Source of the DNA: Rhodocyclaceae bacterium | Lineage (GTDB): Bacteria; Pseudomonadota; Gammaproteobacteria; Burkholderiales; Rhodocyclaceae | DNA length: 46,796 bases | NCBI GenBank assembly: GCA_011391215.1 | Contig: JAABQX010000012.1 | Coordinates: 1-46,796, forward strand | Direction of reading: 5' to 3' | Part shown: one piece after another, positions 25,832 to 33,989 of the stretch | Layout: every line of letters begins with the position of its first letter | How positions within the stretch are numbered: the stretch's first letter is position 1 | The notes under the pieces: model-generated | What the model saw: the letters and a program-made list of their open reading frames with translations, nothing else | Told to the model about the DNA's origin: nothing | Database searches by the model: none | Made by a program: the position numbers and the translations under genes

Positions 25832-27295
25832 ATGAATGAAGAATTTCTCATCAACTTCACCCCGCAGGAAACGCGCGTCGCCCTGATGCAGCAAGGCGCC
25901 GTGCAGGAACTGCACGTCGAGCGCACCGGCGGGCGGGGCATCGTCGGCAACATCTATCTCGGCCGCGTGGTGCGCGTACTGCCCGGCATGCAATCAGCGT
26001 TCATCGAGGTTGGCCTCGAACGCACCGCCTTCCTGCACGTCGCCGATATCTGGGGCGAGAAGAGTGCGGACAAAGCCAACCAGCGCCCCATCGAACGCCT
26101 CATCATCGAGGGGGAAACACTGATGGTGCAGGCGCTCAAGGACCCCATCGGCACCAAGGGGGCACGCCTGTCCACGCAAATTTCGCTAGCCGGCCGCCTG
26201 CTGGTTTACCTGCCGCAGGAACGCCATATCGGCATCTCGCAGAAGATCGACGAGGCGGGGCGCGAGTTGATGCGTGAACGCATCCAGCAGTTGCTGCCCG
26301 CCGAGGAGGCCAACGCTGGCGGCGGCTACATCGTGCGCACCATGGCCGAGAAAGCCAGCGACGCGGAACTCTGCGCCGACATCGCCTATCTGCGCCGCCT
26401 CTGGCAGGAAATTCGCCATCGCGCACAGAATGTCTCCGCCCCGGTACAACTGCACCACGACCTGACACTCGCCCAGCGCGTGCTGCGCGACCTGGCCGGC
26501 CCCGAAACGGACACCATCGTCCTCGATTCGCGCGAGAACTTTCAGAAGCTCTCGGCCTTCGCCAACGAATTCATGCCGCAATTGGCGCCGCTCCTGGTGC
26601 ATTACACGGGGGAGCGCCCCCTGTTCGACCTCTACGCCGTCGAGGACGAGATCCAGAAAGCGCTGGCGCGGCGCGTCGATCTCAAGTCGGGCGGTTACCT
26701 GATCTTCGACCAGACCGAGGCGATGACGACCATCGACGTGAATACCGGTGCCTTCGTCGGCGCGCGCAATTTCGACGACACCATCTTCAAGACCAATCTC
26801 GAGGCCGCGCAGACCATCGCCCGGCAGTTGCGTCTGCGCAACCTCGGCGGCATCATCATCGTCGACTTCATCGACATGGAATCGGCCGAGCATCAGGCCG
26901 CTGTCCTCTCCGAACTCAACAAGGCGCTGGTGCGCGACTACACGCGCATTTCCGTCAACGGCTTCACACAACTCGGGCTGATCGAGCTGACCCGCAAGCG
27001 CACGCGCGAATCGCTTGCGCAGATTCTCTGCGAACCTTGCCCGACTTGTGGCGGGCGTGGCGTGGTCAAATCCGCGCAGACCGTCGCCTACGAAATCCTC
27101 CGCGAACTGCTGCGCGAGGCCCGCCAGTTCACCGCACGCGAGATGCGCGTGCTGGCCGCCCCTGCTGTCATCGACCTGTTCCTCGATGAGGAATCGCAGG
27201 CCGTAGCGATGCTCTCCGAGTTCGTCGGCCGACCGATTTCGCTGCAGGCCGAACCCAGCTATACGCAGGAGCAGTACGATATCGTGCTAATGTAA
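25832..27295 (+). CDS. rng: Ribonuclease G
   Basis: RNase G is an RNase E-family endonuclease that trims the 16S rRNA 5' end. The 487-residue length is typical and excludes RNase E. It has the S1 region GGRGIVGNIYLGRVVRVLPGMQSAFIEVGLERTAFLHVADI, the catalytic block GGYLIFDQTEAMTTIDVNTGAFVG with its acidic residues, IIIVDFIDME, and the zinc-link CEPCPTCGGRG. The ATG at 25832 gives the family start MNEEFLINFTPQETRVAL. The frame is open upstream through the repeat but has no other start codon there. No ribosome-binding site is visible. Confidence 0.96.
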   Translation: MNEEFLINFTPQETRVALMQQGAVQELHVERTGGRGIVGNIYLGRVVRVLPGMQSAFIEVGLERTAFLHVADIWGEKSADKANQRPIERLIIEGETLMVQALKDPIGTKGARLSTQISLAGRLLVYLPQERHIGISQKIDEAGRELMRERIQQLLPAEEANAGGGYIVRTMAEKASDAELCADIAYLRRLWQEIRHRAQNVSAPVQLHHDLTLAQRVLRDLAGPETDTIVLDSRENFQKLSAFANEFMPQLAPLLVHYTGERPLFDLYAVEDEIQKALARRVDLKSGGYLIFDQTEAMTTIDVNTGAFVGARNFDDTIFKTNLEAAQTIARQLRLRNLGGIIIVDFIDMESAEHQAAVLSELNKALVRDYTRISVNGFTQLGLIELTRKRTRESLAQILCEPCPTCGGRGVVKSAQTVAYEILRELLREARQFTAREMRVLAAPAVIDLFLDEESQAVAMLSEFVGRPISLQAEPSYTQEQYDIVLM

Positions 27296-27328
27296 ATACC
27301 TTAAAACCCAACCCAGCGTGGAGATGCC

Positions 27329-28186
27329 ATGACCAAGCCAAACCCCGATTTCGATAGCCTGTTACCCGCCGCCCAACTTGACCGGCGCGGATTCATCGTT
27401 ACCGCGCTCGGCGCGGGCTTCGCACTGGCCGCCCAGCCGGTCATGGCACAGTCTGTGGTCACGACCGATAGCGCTGGACTGACCGCCGGCGAAATCAAGA
27501 TCGGCGAACTGACAGCCTACCGCGCCCAGCCGGCCGGCGGCAGCAACCTGCCGACCATCCTGGTAGTTTCGGAAATCTTCGGCGTGCATGAATACATTGC
27601 CGATGTCTGCCGGCGACTGGCCAAGCTCGGCTATCTCGCCATCGCCCCGGATTTGTTTTACCGTTATGGCGACCCGCGCAAGCTGACGAACACCCAATTG
27701 GTTCTTGACAGCATCATCAGCAAGGTGGCCGACAAGGATGTCGTGGCCGATCTCGATGCCTGCGCCAATTGGGCCAAGAGCAATGGCGGCGACGCGGCGC
27801 GGCTGGGCATCACCGGATTCTGCTGGGGCGGCCGCCAGACCTGGCTTTATAGCGCCCACAACCCTGCCGTGAAGGCTGGCGTTGCTTGGTATGGCCGCAT
27901 CGACGGCGAGGTGAATGAACGTACAGCACGCTGGCCACTCGATATCGCCGGCGAAATCAAGGGTGCGGTGCTGGGTCTCTACGGCGGCAAGGATCAGGGC
28001 ATTCCGCTCGACGATGTCGGTTCAATGAAGGATGCACTCGCCAAGGCTGGCGGTAAGTCGCAGATCCACATCTACGCGGAAGCGGGCCACGCCTTTCATG
28101 CCGACTATCGCCCGACCTTCCGCAAGAATGAGGCGGAAGACGGCTGGCAACGCCTGCAGGCCTGGTTCAAGCAGCACGGGGTGTAA
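27329..28186 (+). CDS. Tat-exported dienelactone hydrolase family protein
   Basis: A 285-residue alpha/beta hydrolase of the carboxymethylenebutenolidase family. The N terminus has a twin-arginine signal (D18-R-R-G-F, then a hydrophobic stretch ending VMAQS), so export in folded form is likely. The nucleophile C165 sits in GFCWGG; the acid is in YGGKDQG and the histidine in EAGHAFHAD. The SEIFGVHEYI block with its Glu is also conserved. The natural substrate is unknown. A standard GGAG is at 27319-27322 before the ATG. Confidence 0.92.
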   Translation: MTKPNPDFDSLLPAAQLDRRGFIVTALGAGFALAAQPVMAQSVVTTDSAGLTAGEIKIGELTAYRAQPAGGSNLPTILVVSEIFGVHEYIADVCRRLAKLGYLAIAPDLFYRYGDPRKLTNTQLVLDSIISKVADKDVVADLDACANWAKSNGGDAARLGITGFCWGGRQTWLYSAHNPAVKAGVAWYGRIDGEVNERTARWPLDIAGEIKGAVLGLYGGKDQGIPLDDVGSMKDALAKAGGKSQIHIYAEAGHAFHADYRPTFRKNEAEDGWQRLQAWFKQHGV

Positions 28187-28189
28187 CTG

Positions 28190-28245
28190 CGCCGCCCCAT
28201 GTTGGCGGTAGACCGGCTTGCGCCGTCCCGCCAACGCCGACTTTT
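28190..28245 (+). repeat. Dispersed repeat, copy 9, extended 56-bp form
   Basis: The 24-bp core is at 28222-28245 (one mismatch). The upstream arm CGCCGCCCCATGTT (28190-28203) recurs at nearly the same distance in copy 14. GTTGGCGG (28201-28208) can pair with CCGCCAAC inside the core, or CCGCC with GGCGG within the arm. CGGC-TTGC-GCCG spans the core boundary. It fills the first third of the 150-bp gap after the hydrolase gene. Confidence 0.9.
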
Positions 28246-28336
28246 CTGGGCTTATTCCGGATACAAAGGCTTACAAACAGCCCGTCAGCCCTTGCCTGCT
28301 GAGTTGCGTTATTGGAGTTACTTAGGAGGTAACACC

Positions 28337-28723
28337 ATGAAACGACTTTCTGCTGCACTGCTTGCCGGCCTGTTGCTCGCCTCATCACTGCCCGCGTGGG
28401 CAGACTCTCGTGGTCGCGGACACGACCGGGTGTTTCAGCCGGAACGCTATGAGCGCTATGGCCATCATGATCGACATAATCACCACTATCGCGGACATCG
28501 CCATAATCATGGCAACGCGGTTTTGGGGGTGCTGGGTGCCGGCCTGGTACTCGGTGCCATCGCGCTGGCGGCTGAACCCTACCGGCCGCCGCCGGCTCCG
28601 GTGGTCGTTGTGCCGGTCAGGCCGTCGGCAGGGGTGTGGAACTACTGCGCCTCGTCCGGCGCCTATTATCCTTATGCGGAATATTGCCCGGAAGGTTGGC
28701 GCGCGGTACCAGTGACGCCCTGA
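28337..28723 (+). CDS. Small exported His-rich protein
   Basis: A 128-residue protein with a clear signal peptide (1-22, ending LPAWA) and a strong ribosome-binding site AGGAGGT at 28324-28330. The mature part begins with a His/Arg/Tyr-rich stretch (about 25-58), a glycine-rich hydrophobic helix (about 60-79), a Pro/Val segment, and a Cys-containing C terminus with VWNYCASSGAYYPYAEYCPEGW. That C-terminal pattern occurs in many proteobacterial exported proteins of unknown role. Metal binding by the His stretch is only a guess. The strong ribosome-binding site suggests high expression. Confidence 0.85.
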   Translation: MKRLSAALLAGLLLASSLPAWADSRGRGHDRVFQPERYERYGHHDRHNHHYRGHRHNHGNAVLGVLGAGLVLGAIALAAEPYRPPPAPVVVVPVRPSAGVWNYCASSGAYYPYAEYCPEGWRAVPVTP

Positions 28724-28726
28724 TTG

Positions 28727-29242
28727 TCAATCGAAATAAGTGCGCGCTTCCTCGAAACGCGTGGCGAACCAGCCACGCGTGAGGCTTTCGGTACGCACCT
28801 TGCCATTATTGTTGGGCGCATGGATAAAACGACCATTGCCGATGTAAATGCCGACATGCGAGCGCGGCCGGTTCAGCGTGTTGAAAAAGATCAGGTCACC
28901 GGGGCGCAGGCCGGTTTCGCCGACCGGCTGACCCAATTGGGCAATGTCGGCCGCCGAACCCGCCAGGCGGAAACTGGCTGCCTGGCCATACACATAACTC
29001 ACCATGCCGCTGCAATCGAAGCCGGCGTCCGGGTTCTTGCCGCCGAAACGGTAGCCGTTATCCACGAGGCCGAGTGCAAACATCACCACCTCATGCGCCC
29101 GGGGGTCGGCCGGCACACTCGCCTCCGGCGGCAGGCGGGGAATGCTGGCCGTGCTGAACAAAGACGGTGCGGCGCCGAAATGGCCGCAGCCGGCCAGCAG
29201 GAGGGTCAGGGCAAGCAGAACAAGTTGGGCAAGCATACGCAT
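28727..29242 (-). CDS. NlpC/P60 (C40) peptidase lipoprotein
   Basis: A 171-residue lipoprotein with lipobox LLAGC (Cys19). The C40 domain has the catalytic C77 in GFDCSGMV, H129 in SHVGIYIG and H141 in FIHAPN. Such enzymes cut peptidoglycan stem peptides, between gamma-D-Glu and diaminopimelate. It is convergent with the His-rich gene (3-bp gap) and divergent from gabD across 67 bp. Confidence 0.93.
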   Translation of the reverse strand: MRMLAQLVLLALTLLLAGCGHFGAAPSLFSTASIPRLPPEASVPADPRAHEVVMFALGLVDNGYRFGGKNPDAGFDCSGMVSYVYGQAASFRLAGSAADIAQLGQPVGETGLRPGDLIFFNTLNRPRSHVGIYIGNGRFIHAPNNNGKVRTESLTRGWFATRFEEARTYFD

Positions 29243-29309
29243 GGCTAAATCCTAATCCGGTAGACTCGCCGGCGACCGGCAAAATAACGAGCAAAAAGGA
29301 GCGATAGCC

Positions 29310-30767
29310 ATGCAATTGCGCGACCCCCGGCTTTTCCGCGAGCAGGCGTTCATCGGCGGTGCGTGGCTGGCGGCAGACAGCGCTGCAACCGTCACCATCA
29401 CCAATCCGGCAACCGCGGAAACCCTTGCCCAGGTGCCCGATATGGGGGCGGCCGAAACCCGGCGTGCCATTGAAGCCGCACAGGCCGCCTGGCCGGCGTG
29501 GCGCGCGCTGACGGCCAAACAGCGCGGCGCGATTCTGCGCAGCTGGTTCGAACTGATCCTCGCCAACGCCGATGACCTTGCCCTGCTGATGACCTCGGAG
29601 CAGGGCAAGCCGCTCGCCGAAGCGCGTGGCGAAGCCCTCTACGCCGCCAGCTTTGTCGAATGGTTTGCCGAGGAAGCCAAGCGCACCTATGGCGACGTGA
29701 TTCCCCAGACCGTGGCGAACCAGCGCCTTATCGTACTGAAACAGCCGATCGGCGTCTGCGCCGCCATCACGCCATGGAATTTCCCGGCGGCGATGATCAC
29801 CCGCAAGGTTGCCCCGGCACTGGCCGCCGGTTGCCCCGTAGTAGTAAAGCCCGCCGAACAGACACCGCTCACCGCACTGGCGCTGGCAGTGTTGGCCGAA
29901 TGCGCTGGTTTTCCTCCCGGGGTGTTCAACATCGTCACCGGCTCGGCCGCCTCGGCAGCGCTGATCGGCGGTGAGCTGACCAGCAATCCCAGCGTGCGCA
30001 AGCTGTCATTTACCGGCTCGACTGAGGTTGGCAAGTTGCTGATGGCGCAGTGCGCCCCGACGCTGAAGAAGATTTCGCTGGAGCTCGGCGGCAACGCACC
30101 CTTCATCATCTTCGACGATGCCGACGTGGATGCCGCCGTCGCCGGCGCGATGGCCAGCAAATACCGCAATGCCGGCCAGACCTGCGTCTGCGCGAATCGC
30201 CTGCTGGTACAGGAAGGTATTTACGAAGAATTTGCGCACAAACTGGCCGAGCAAGTCGGTGCGCTGCAGGTCGGCGTCGGTACCGAAACCGGCGTGACGC
30301 AGGGCCCGCTGATCGATGACGCCGCGCTGGCCAAGGTCGAGGCGCATGTCGCCGATGCCCTCGCCCAGGGTGCGCGCTTGCTCACCGGCGGCAAGCGCCA
30401 TGCGAAGGGCGGCACTTTCTTCGAGCCGACCGTGCTCGCGGATGTAACGCCAGCGATGCGCTGCGCGCGCGAAGAAACCTTCGGGCCGGTGGCTCCGTTG
30501 TTTAAGTTCAAGGACGAGGCTGAGGCGATTGCCTTGGCGAACGCCACCGAGTACGGGCTGGCCGGGTACTTCTACGCTCGTGATCTGGCGCGTGTCTGGC
30601 GCGTCGCCGAGGCGCTGGAATACGGCATGGTCGGCGTGAATGTCGGTCTGATCGCCAATGAAGTCGCGCCCTTCGGTGGCGTCAAGCAGTCAGGCATCGG
30701 CCGCGAGGGATCAAAATACGGTATCGAGGAATACCTCGAAATCAAATACGTTTGCCTGGGGCTGTAA
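29310..30767 (+). CDS. gabD: NAD(P)-dependent succinate-semialdehyde dehydrogenase
   Basis: A 485-residue aldehyde dehydrogenase closest in pattern to GabD. It shows TPWNFPAAMITRKVAPALAAGCPVVVKPAEQTPLTALAL, KLSFTGSTEVGKLLM, the catalytic Glu in LELGGNAPFIIFDDAD, the catalytic Cys in NAGQTCVCANR, and PFGGVKQSGIGREGSKYGIEEYLEIKYVCLGL at the end, which is typical of GabD. AAGGAG at 29296-29301 precedes the ATG. The TAA stop overlaps a repeat copy, and the convergent yqjK-like gene overlaps its last 26 bp. Confidence 0.93.
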   Translation: MQLRDPRLFREQAFIGGAWLAADSAATVTITNPATAETLAQVPDMGAAETRRAIEAAQAAWPAWRALTAKQRGAILRSWFELILANADDLALLMTSEQGKPLAEARGEALYAASFVEWFAEEAKRTYGDVIPQTVANQRLIVLKQPIGVCAAITPWNFPAAMITRKVAPALAAGCPVVVKPAEQTPLTALALAVLAECAGFPPGVFNIVTGSAASAALIGGELTSNPSVRKLSFTGSTEVGKLLMAQCAPTLKKISLELGGNAPFIIFDDADVDAAVAGAMASKYRNAGQTCVCANRLLVQEGIYEEFAHKLAEQVGALQVGVGTETGVTQGPLIDDAALAKVEAHVADALAQGARLLTGGKRHAKGGTFFEPTVLADVTPAMRCAREETFGPVAPLFKFKDEAEAIALANATEYGLAGYFYARDLARVWRVAEALEYGMVGVNVGLIANEVAPFGGVKQSGIGREGSKYGIEEYLEIKYVCLGL

Positions 30768-31095
30768 AAGTCGGCACCGGCGGGACGGCGTATGCCGGCG
30801 CGCGGGAACGTGCCAGCAGGCGATCACTATCGCGCCAGAGGCGCCAGGCCAGGAAGCTGCGCTTCCCCCAGCGCCAGAGAAAACGTCTTACGCCGGAGCG
30901 CACTGCCGCCGCCAGCAGCACGCCACCCGCCACGATTTCCGGATGATGCTTGACCCAACGCGCCCCGGCGGTAATTTGGTCCGCCGCATCGAATAAAGGT
31001 TTCAAGCCCTGGACATGCTGTGCCACGGCCATCCGCTGGGCAGCAATCTGGAATTGCAGGCGCTGTTTTCCCAACGCCAGTTCGACAGGGGTCAC
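30742..31095 (-). CDS. YqjK-like protein with repeat-encoded C-terminal tail
   Basis: A 117-residue basic protein placed after yqjD- and yqjE-like genes, as in enterobacteria. The KQRLQFQIAAQRMAVAQH start and ARWVKHHPEIVAGGVLLAAAV membrane-near segment fit YqjK. It begins at a GTG overlapping the previous stop by 4 bp. The last 15 residues (from AVPPVPTF) come from a repeat copy plus the antisense of the gabD end, so the natural C terminus was probably shorter or different. Function unknown; it is probably an envelope-associated partner of its neighbours. Confidence 0.75.
   Translation of the reverse strand: MTPVELALGKQRLQFQIAAQRMAVAQHVQGLKPLFDAADQITAGARWVKHHPEIVAGGVLLAAAVRSGVRRFLWRWGKRSFLAWRLWRDSDRLLARSRAPAYAVPPVPTFTAPGKRI
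30766..30789 (-). repeat. 24-bp dispersed repeat, copy 10 (gabD stop / yqjK tail)
   Basis: Two mismatches. Its AAAA end provides the last two bases of the gabD TAA stop, while on the other strand it encodes AVPPVPTF in the yqjK-like protein. CGGC-ATAC-GCCG spans the core boundary, the same stem as in copies 2 and 9 with another loop. Confidence 0.9.
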
Positions 31096-31490
31096 GCTTT
31101 CCCATCCTGCGTTTGATCGAGACTCAATGCCGCCGCATCGCGGCGCAACTCGGCCAGACTACCGGCAAACAACTGCGAACCTTGTCGTGCCAGCCGCAGA
31201 ACCATGAAGATAGCCAAGCCGGCTGCGCCGAGAAACAGTGCCGAAAATATGCCCAAGGCGAGCAAACGCTGGCTATCCCAGAGCAATACGGTGAGGAACA
31301 CCGCCAAAAAAGTGGCGCCGACCACCGCCAGTAACATGGCCGCAACACCCCACATCAGCAAACCGGCCAGCCGTCCGGCTCCCTCCTGAGCCTCCAGCGT
31401 GAACAACTCAAGACGGGTGCGCAGCAAGTCAACAGCGGTCATCGCCAGCCCCCGCAGGGAAGCCAGCAGGCCGGCAGGCGTGCCAGTCAT
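31092..31490 (-). CDS. YqjE-like phage-holin-3-6 family membrane protein
   Basis: A 132-residue protein with two long hydrophobic helices (about 42-70 and 75-100) after an N-terminal amphipathic part LLASLRGLAMTAVDLLRTRLELFTLEAQEG, which is typical of the YqjE/Phage_holin_3_6 family. Despite the family name there is no phage context. It sits between the DUF883 gene (12 bp) and the yqjK-like gene (4-bp overlap). Confidence 0.88.
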   Translation of the reverse strand: MTGTPAGLLASLRGLAMTAVDLLRTRLELFTLEAQEGAGRLAGLLMWGVAAMLLAVVGATFLAVFLTVLLWDSQRLLALGIFSALFLGAAGLAIFMVLRLARQGSQLFAGSLAELRRDAAALSLDQTQDGKA

Positions 31491-31502
31491 GGCGGGGGTT
31501 AC

Positions 31503-31817
31503 TTAGCGACGGCCGATCAACAGGCCGACGATCAAGCCAAATCCAGCCGCGACACCGACGGAACGCCAGGGGTTGTCATGCACATAATCGTCGGCGGCGC
31601 GACCGACCTGCTTGGCACGGTCAACCACGGCAGCCTCGGCATCCGCAAGCTTGATTTTCGCATCGGCCAGATGTACCTGAATCCTGGCACGCACTTCTGT
31701 CGCCTTGTCGCCCGCCTGGCTGGCGGTCGCACGCAGCAGTTCTTCGGCATCGGCGATCACCTCTTTGAAACCGGCAATCAATTTTTCCTTGCTGACATCA
31801 TTCACTTCGGTAGTCAT
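31503..31817 (-). CDS. DUF883 (ElaB/YqjD-like) membrane-anchored protein
   Basis: A 104-residue protein with a long amphipathic helical region (about 8-75) and a C-terminal membrane anchor VGVAAGFGLIVGLLIGRR preceded by the conserved DNPWRSVG. Enterobacterial YqjD and ElaB bind ribosomes to the inner membrane in stationary phase; that role here is inferred from the family. AGGAG in the leader lies 6 bp before the ATG. First gene of a three-gene unit with yqjE- and yqjK-like genes. Confidence 0.92.
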   Translation of the reverse strand: MTTEVNDVSKEKLIAGFKEVIADAEELLRATASQAGDKATEVRARIQVHLADAKIKLADAEAAVVDRAKQVGRAADDYVHDNPWRSVGVAAGFGLIVGLLIGRR

Positions 31818-31872
31818 TTTAGCTCCTTGGTTTGGCAGGTGTTATCTCTATGTGGGATTGTCGCACAGCCAA

Positions 31873-32664
31873 TCAAGGCCATGCATATTCAATGGTTAGC
31901 GGCGCATGATCCGAGAAGCGGGCATCCTTGAAGACCGCTGCGGTAGTTGCCCGGGCCGCCAGTCCGGGGCTGGCGATCTGATAATCGATGCGCCATCCCA
32001 CGTTCTTCGCCCACGCCTGGCCGCGATTCGACCACCAGGTGTAGGCATCTGCTTCCGCATCGGGATACAGCTGACGATAAACATCGACCCAGCCCAGTTC
32101 TGACTTCACCTTGCCGATCCAGGCGCGCTCTTCGGGAAGGAAACCAGAGTTTTTCTGGTTCGATTTCCAGTTCTTCAAGTCTTTTTCCGTCGGCGCGATG
32201 TTCCAGTCACCACATAGAACGATTTCCCGGCCAGTTTCTTCGACTTCAGCCCGCAAAGCGCGCAGATGGGGATAGAAAACTTCCATGAAACGAAACTTTG
32301 CCGCCTGGCGCTCGGGCGAGGATGATCCGGAAGGCACATACAGCGAGATGACCGACAGCCCGGGCCAATCGGCACGCAGGTAACGTCCTTCGGCATCGAA
32401 TTCGGCGACGCAGATTCCTTCTATGACGCGCTCAGGCGCATTCTTTGAGTACAGGCCAACGCCGCTGTAGCCTTTTTTCTCGGCGTAATGAAAGTAGCCG
32501 TTCAGCCCGGCCGCGCTGCGCATTTCCGCAGTCAAATCGGCCGACTGGGCCTTGATCTCCTGCACGCAGACAATGTCGGCCTGCTGCGCCGCCAGCCAGT
32601 CGAGCCAGCCTTTTTTGGTCGCCGCGCGGATGCCATTCAAGTTAAGCGTGATGATTCTGAGCAT
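31873..32664 (-). CDS. xthA: Exodeoxyribonuclease III
   Basis: A 263-residue AP endonuclease and 3'-5' exonuclease of the ExoIII family. The catalytic blocks are [11 protein letters not shown] (Asn), VQEIKA (Glu), [14 protein letters not shown] (Asp, Asn) and [11 protein letters not shown] (Asp-His). It repairs abasic sites. It is divergent from pyrE with only 17 bp between the two start codons. Confidence 0.96.
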   Translation of the reverse strand: MLRIITLNLNGIRAATKKGWLDWLAAQQADIVCVQEIKAQSADLTAEMRSAAGLNGYFHYAEKKGYSGVGLYSKNAPERVIEGICVAEFDAEGRYLRADWPGLSVISLYVPSGSSSPERQAAKFRFMEVFYPHLRALRAEVEETGREIVLCGDWNIAPTEKDLKNWKSNQKNSGFLPEERAWIGKVKSELGWVDVYRQLYPDAEADAYTWWSNRGQAWAKNVGWRIDYQIASPGLAARATTAAVFKDARFSDHAPLTIEYAWP

Positions 32665-32681
32665 GTAGAATTACCGTCACC

Positions 32682-33341
32682 ATGAGCGAGACTGATTTTA
32701 GCCCTGCTGTAGCCGATGAATTTATCGCTTTCGCCTGCGCCAAAGGCGTGTTGCGCTTCGGCGAATTCAAGACCAAGGCGGGACGTCTTTCCCCTTACTT
32801 TTTCAACGCCGGCCTTTTCAATGACGGCGCTGCACTGGCCAAACTCGCCGACTTTTATGCGCGGGCTATGCTCGCGGCCAATATCGAATTCGACATGCTG
32901 TTCGGTCCGGCCTACAAGGGCATCCCGCTGGTCGCGGCGATCTCCATGGCGCTTGCCGCGCGCGGGCACAATTTTCCCTTTGCCTTCAACCGCAAGGAAG
33001 CCAAGGATCACGGTGAAGGCGGTTCGCTGGTTGGCGCACCGCTCAGCGGACGCGTGCTGATCGTCGATGACGTCATTTCCGCCGGTACCTCGGTACGCGA
33101 ATCGGTCGAGATCATTCGTGCCGGCGGTGCAATACCTGCCGGCGTTGCCATCGCCATCGATCGTCAGGAGCGCGGCCAAGGCGCGCTTTCCGCCGTGCAG
33201 GAAGTAGAGCAGAATCTGGGCATACCGGTGATCGCCGTGGCGCACCTGACCGATGTCATCGCTTACCTGGCCGGGCAACCGGCACTTGAACAAAATCTCG
33301 CGGCTGTACGCCGCTATCGGGAGACGTATGGTGTCGTTTAA
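32682..33341 (+). CDS. pyrE: Orotate phosphoribosyltransferase
   Basis: PyrE adds orotate to PRPP in pyrimidine synthesis. The 219-residue protein has the N-terminal [31 protein letters not shown], the [15 protein letters not shown] flexible loop and the PRPP motif [13 protein letters not shown] (125-137). It is not linked to the pyrRB cluster in this window. Start codon MSETDF; no clear ribosome-binding site. It overlaps the next gene by 14 bp. Confidence 0.97.
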   Translation: MSETDFSPAVADEFIAFACAKGVLRFGEFKTKAGRLSPYFFNAGLFNDGAALAKLADFYARAMLAANIEFDMLFGPAYKGIPLVAAISMALAARGHNFPFAFNRKEAKDHGEGGSLVGAPLSGRVLIVDDVISAGTSVRESVEIIRAGGAIPAGVAIAIDRQERGQGALSAVQEVEQNLGIPVIAVAHLTDVIAYLAGQPALEQNLAAVRRYRETYGVV

Positions 33342-33960
33342 ATTATCAAGCTTGCACTTTACCGGTTTTCTTCTGCTGGGTCTGGGCATCACCTTGCCCG
33401 CCGCCGCGCGCATTACCTGCTGCGATGTCGACGGCAAACGTGTCTGCGGCGACCCGCCGCCGCCGCAATGCGTCAATAAGGCGAAAACAGTGTTCAACAA
33501 GGGCGGGGTTGCAAAAGATGTTGAAGCGCCGCTGACCGAAGAGCAGAAAGCGGCACGCGAAGCCGAAAAAGCCCGCAAGGTGGAAGAAGAAAAACAGGCG
33601 GCTGAACAAGCCCGCCGTGATCGGGCGCTGACCGGCAGCTACTCGAGCGAAAGGGAAATCGACAAGGCGCTCGAGCGATCAATCGCCAACGTCGAGAAAA
33701 ACGCCAGCCAGGCCAACGCGCGGCTGGAAACTGCCCAGAAAAAGCAGACGGATTTGGCGAAGGAAAAGGAGTTCTATCTTAAGAAGCCGATGCCGGCCCA
33801 GTTGAAGCGGCAGGTTGAAGAAAATGAGAAGGAAATCGCCGCGCAGGAAGCGATCCTGAAGCAGAAGGATGCCGACATCGAGGCCCTCAAGGTGCGCTTC
33901 GGGGAAGACAAGAAACGCTATCAGCAATTGATGGGCAAATCAGCACCGGCAGCAAAATAG
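33328..33960 (+). CDS. Exported coiled-coil protein with DUF4124-like N terminus
   Basis: A 210-residue protein with a signal peptide (about 1-27, ending LPAAA). A short Cys-containing segment [17 protein letters not shown] resembles the DUF4124 pattern, and a long charged coiled coil follows (about 67-205, rich in Glu, Lys, Ala and Gln). It starts inside the pyrE end with GGGAG at 33319-33323, and the longer open frame upstream is within pyrE. The function is unknown; the family is common beside pyrE in betaproteobacteria as far as I recall. The last base of its TAG stop is the first base of a repeat copy. Confidence 0.82.
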   Translation: MVSFKLSSLHFTGFLLLGLGITLPAAARITCCDVDGKRVCGDPPPPQCVNKAKTVFNKGGVAKDVEAPLTEEQKAAREAEKARKVEEEKQAAEQARRDRALTGSYSSEREIDKALERSIANVEKNASQANARLETAQKKQTDLAKEKEFYLKKPMPAQLKRQVEENEKEIAAQEAILKQKDADIEALKVRFGEDKKRYQQLMGKSAPAAK

Positions 33961-33983
33961 CCGTCCTGCCAGAGCCGACTTTT
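33960..33983 (+). repeat. 24-bp dispersed repeat, copy 11 (after the coiled-coil gene)
   Basis: Two mismatches. It begins on the last base of the TAG stop at 33958-33960 and ends 6 bp from the convergent gatB stop, filling nearly the whole gap. Confidence 0.9.
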
Positions 33984-33989
33984 CCGCTT

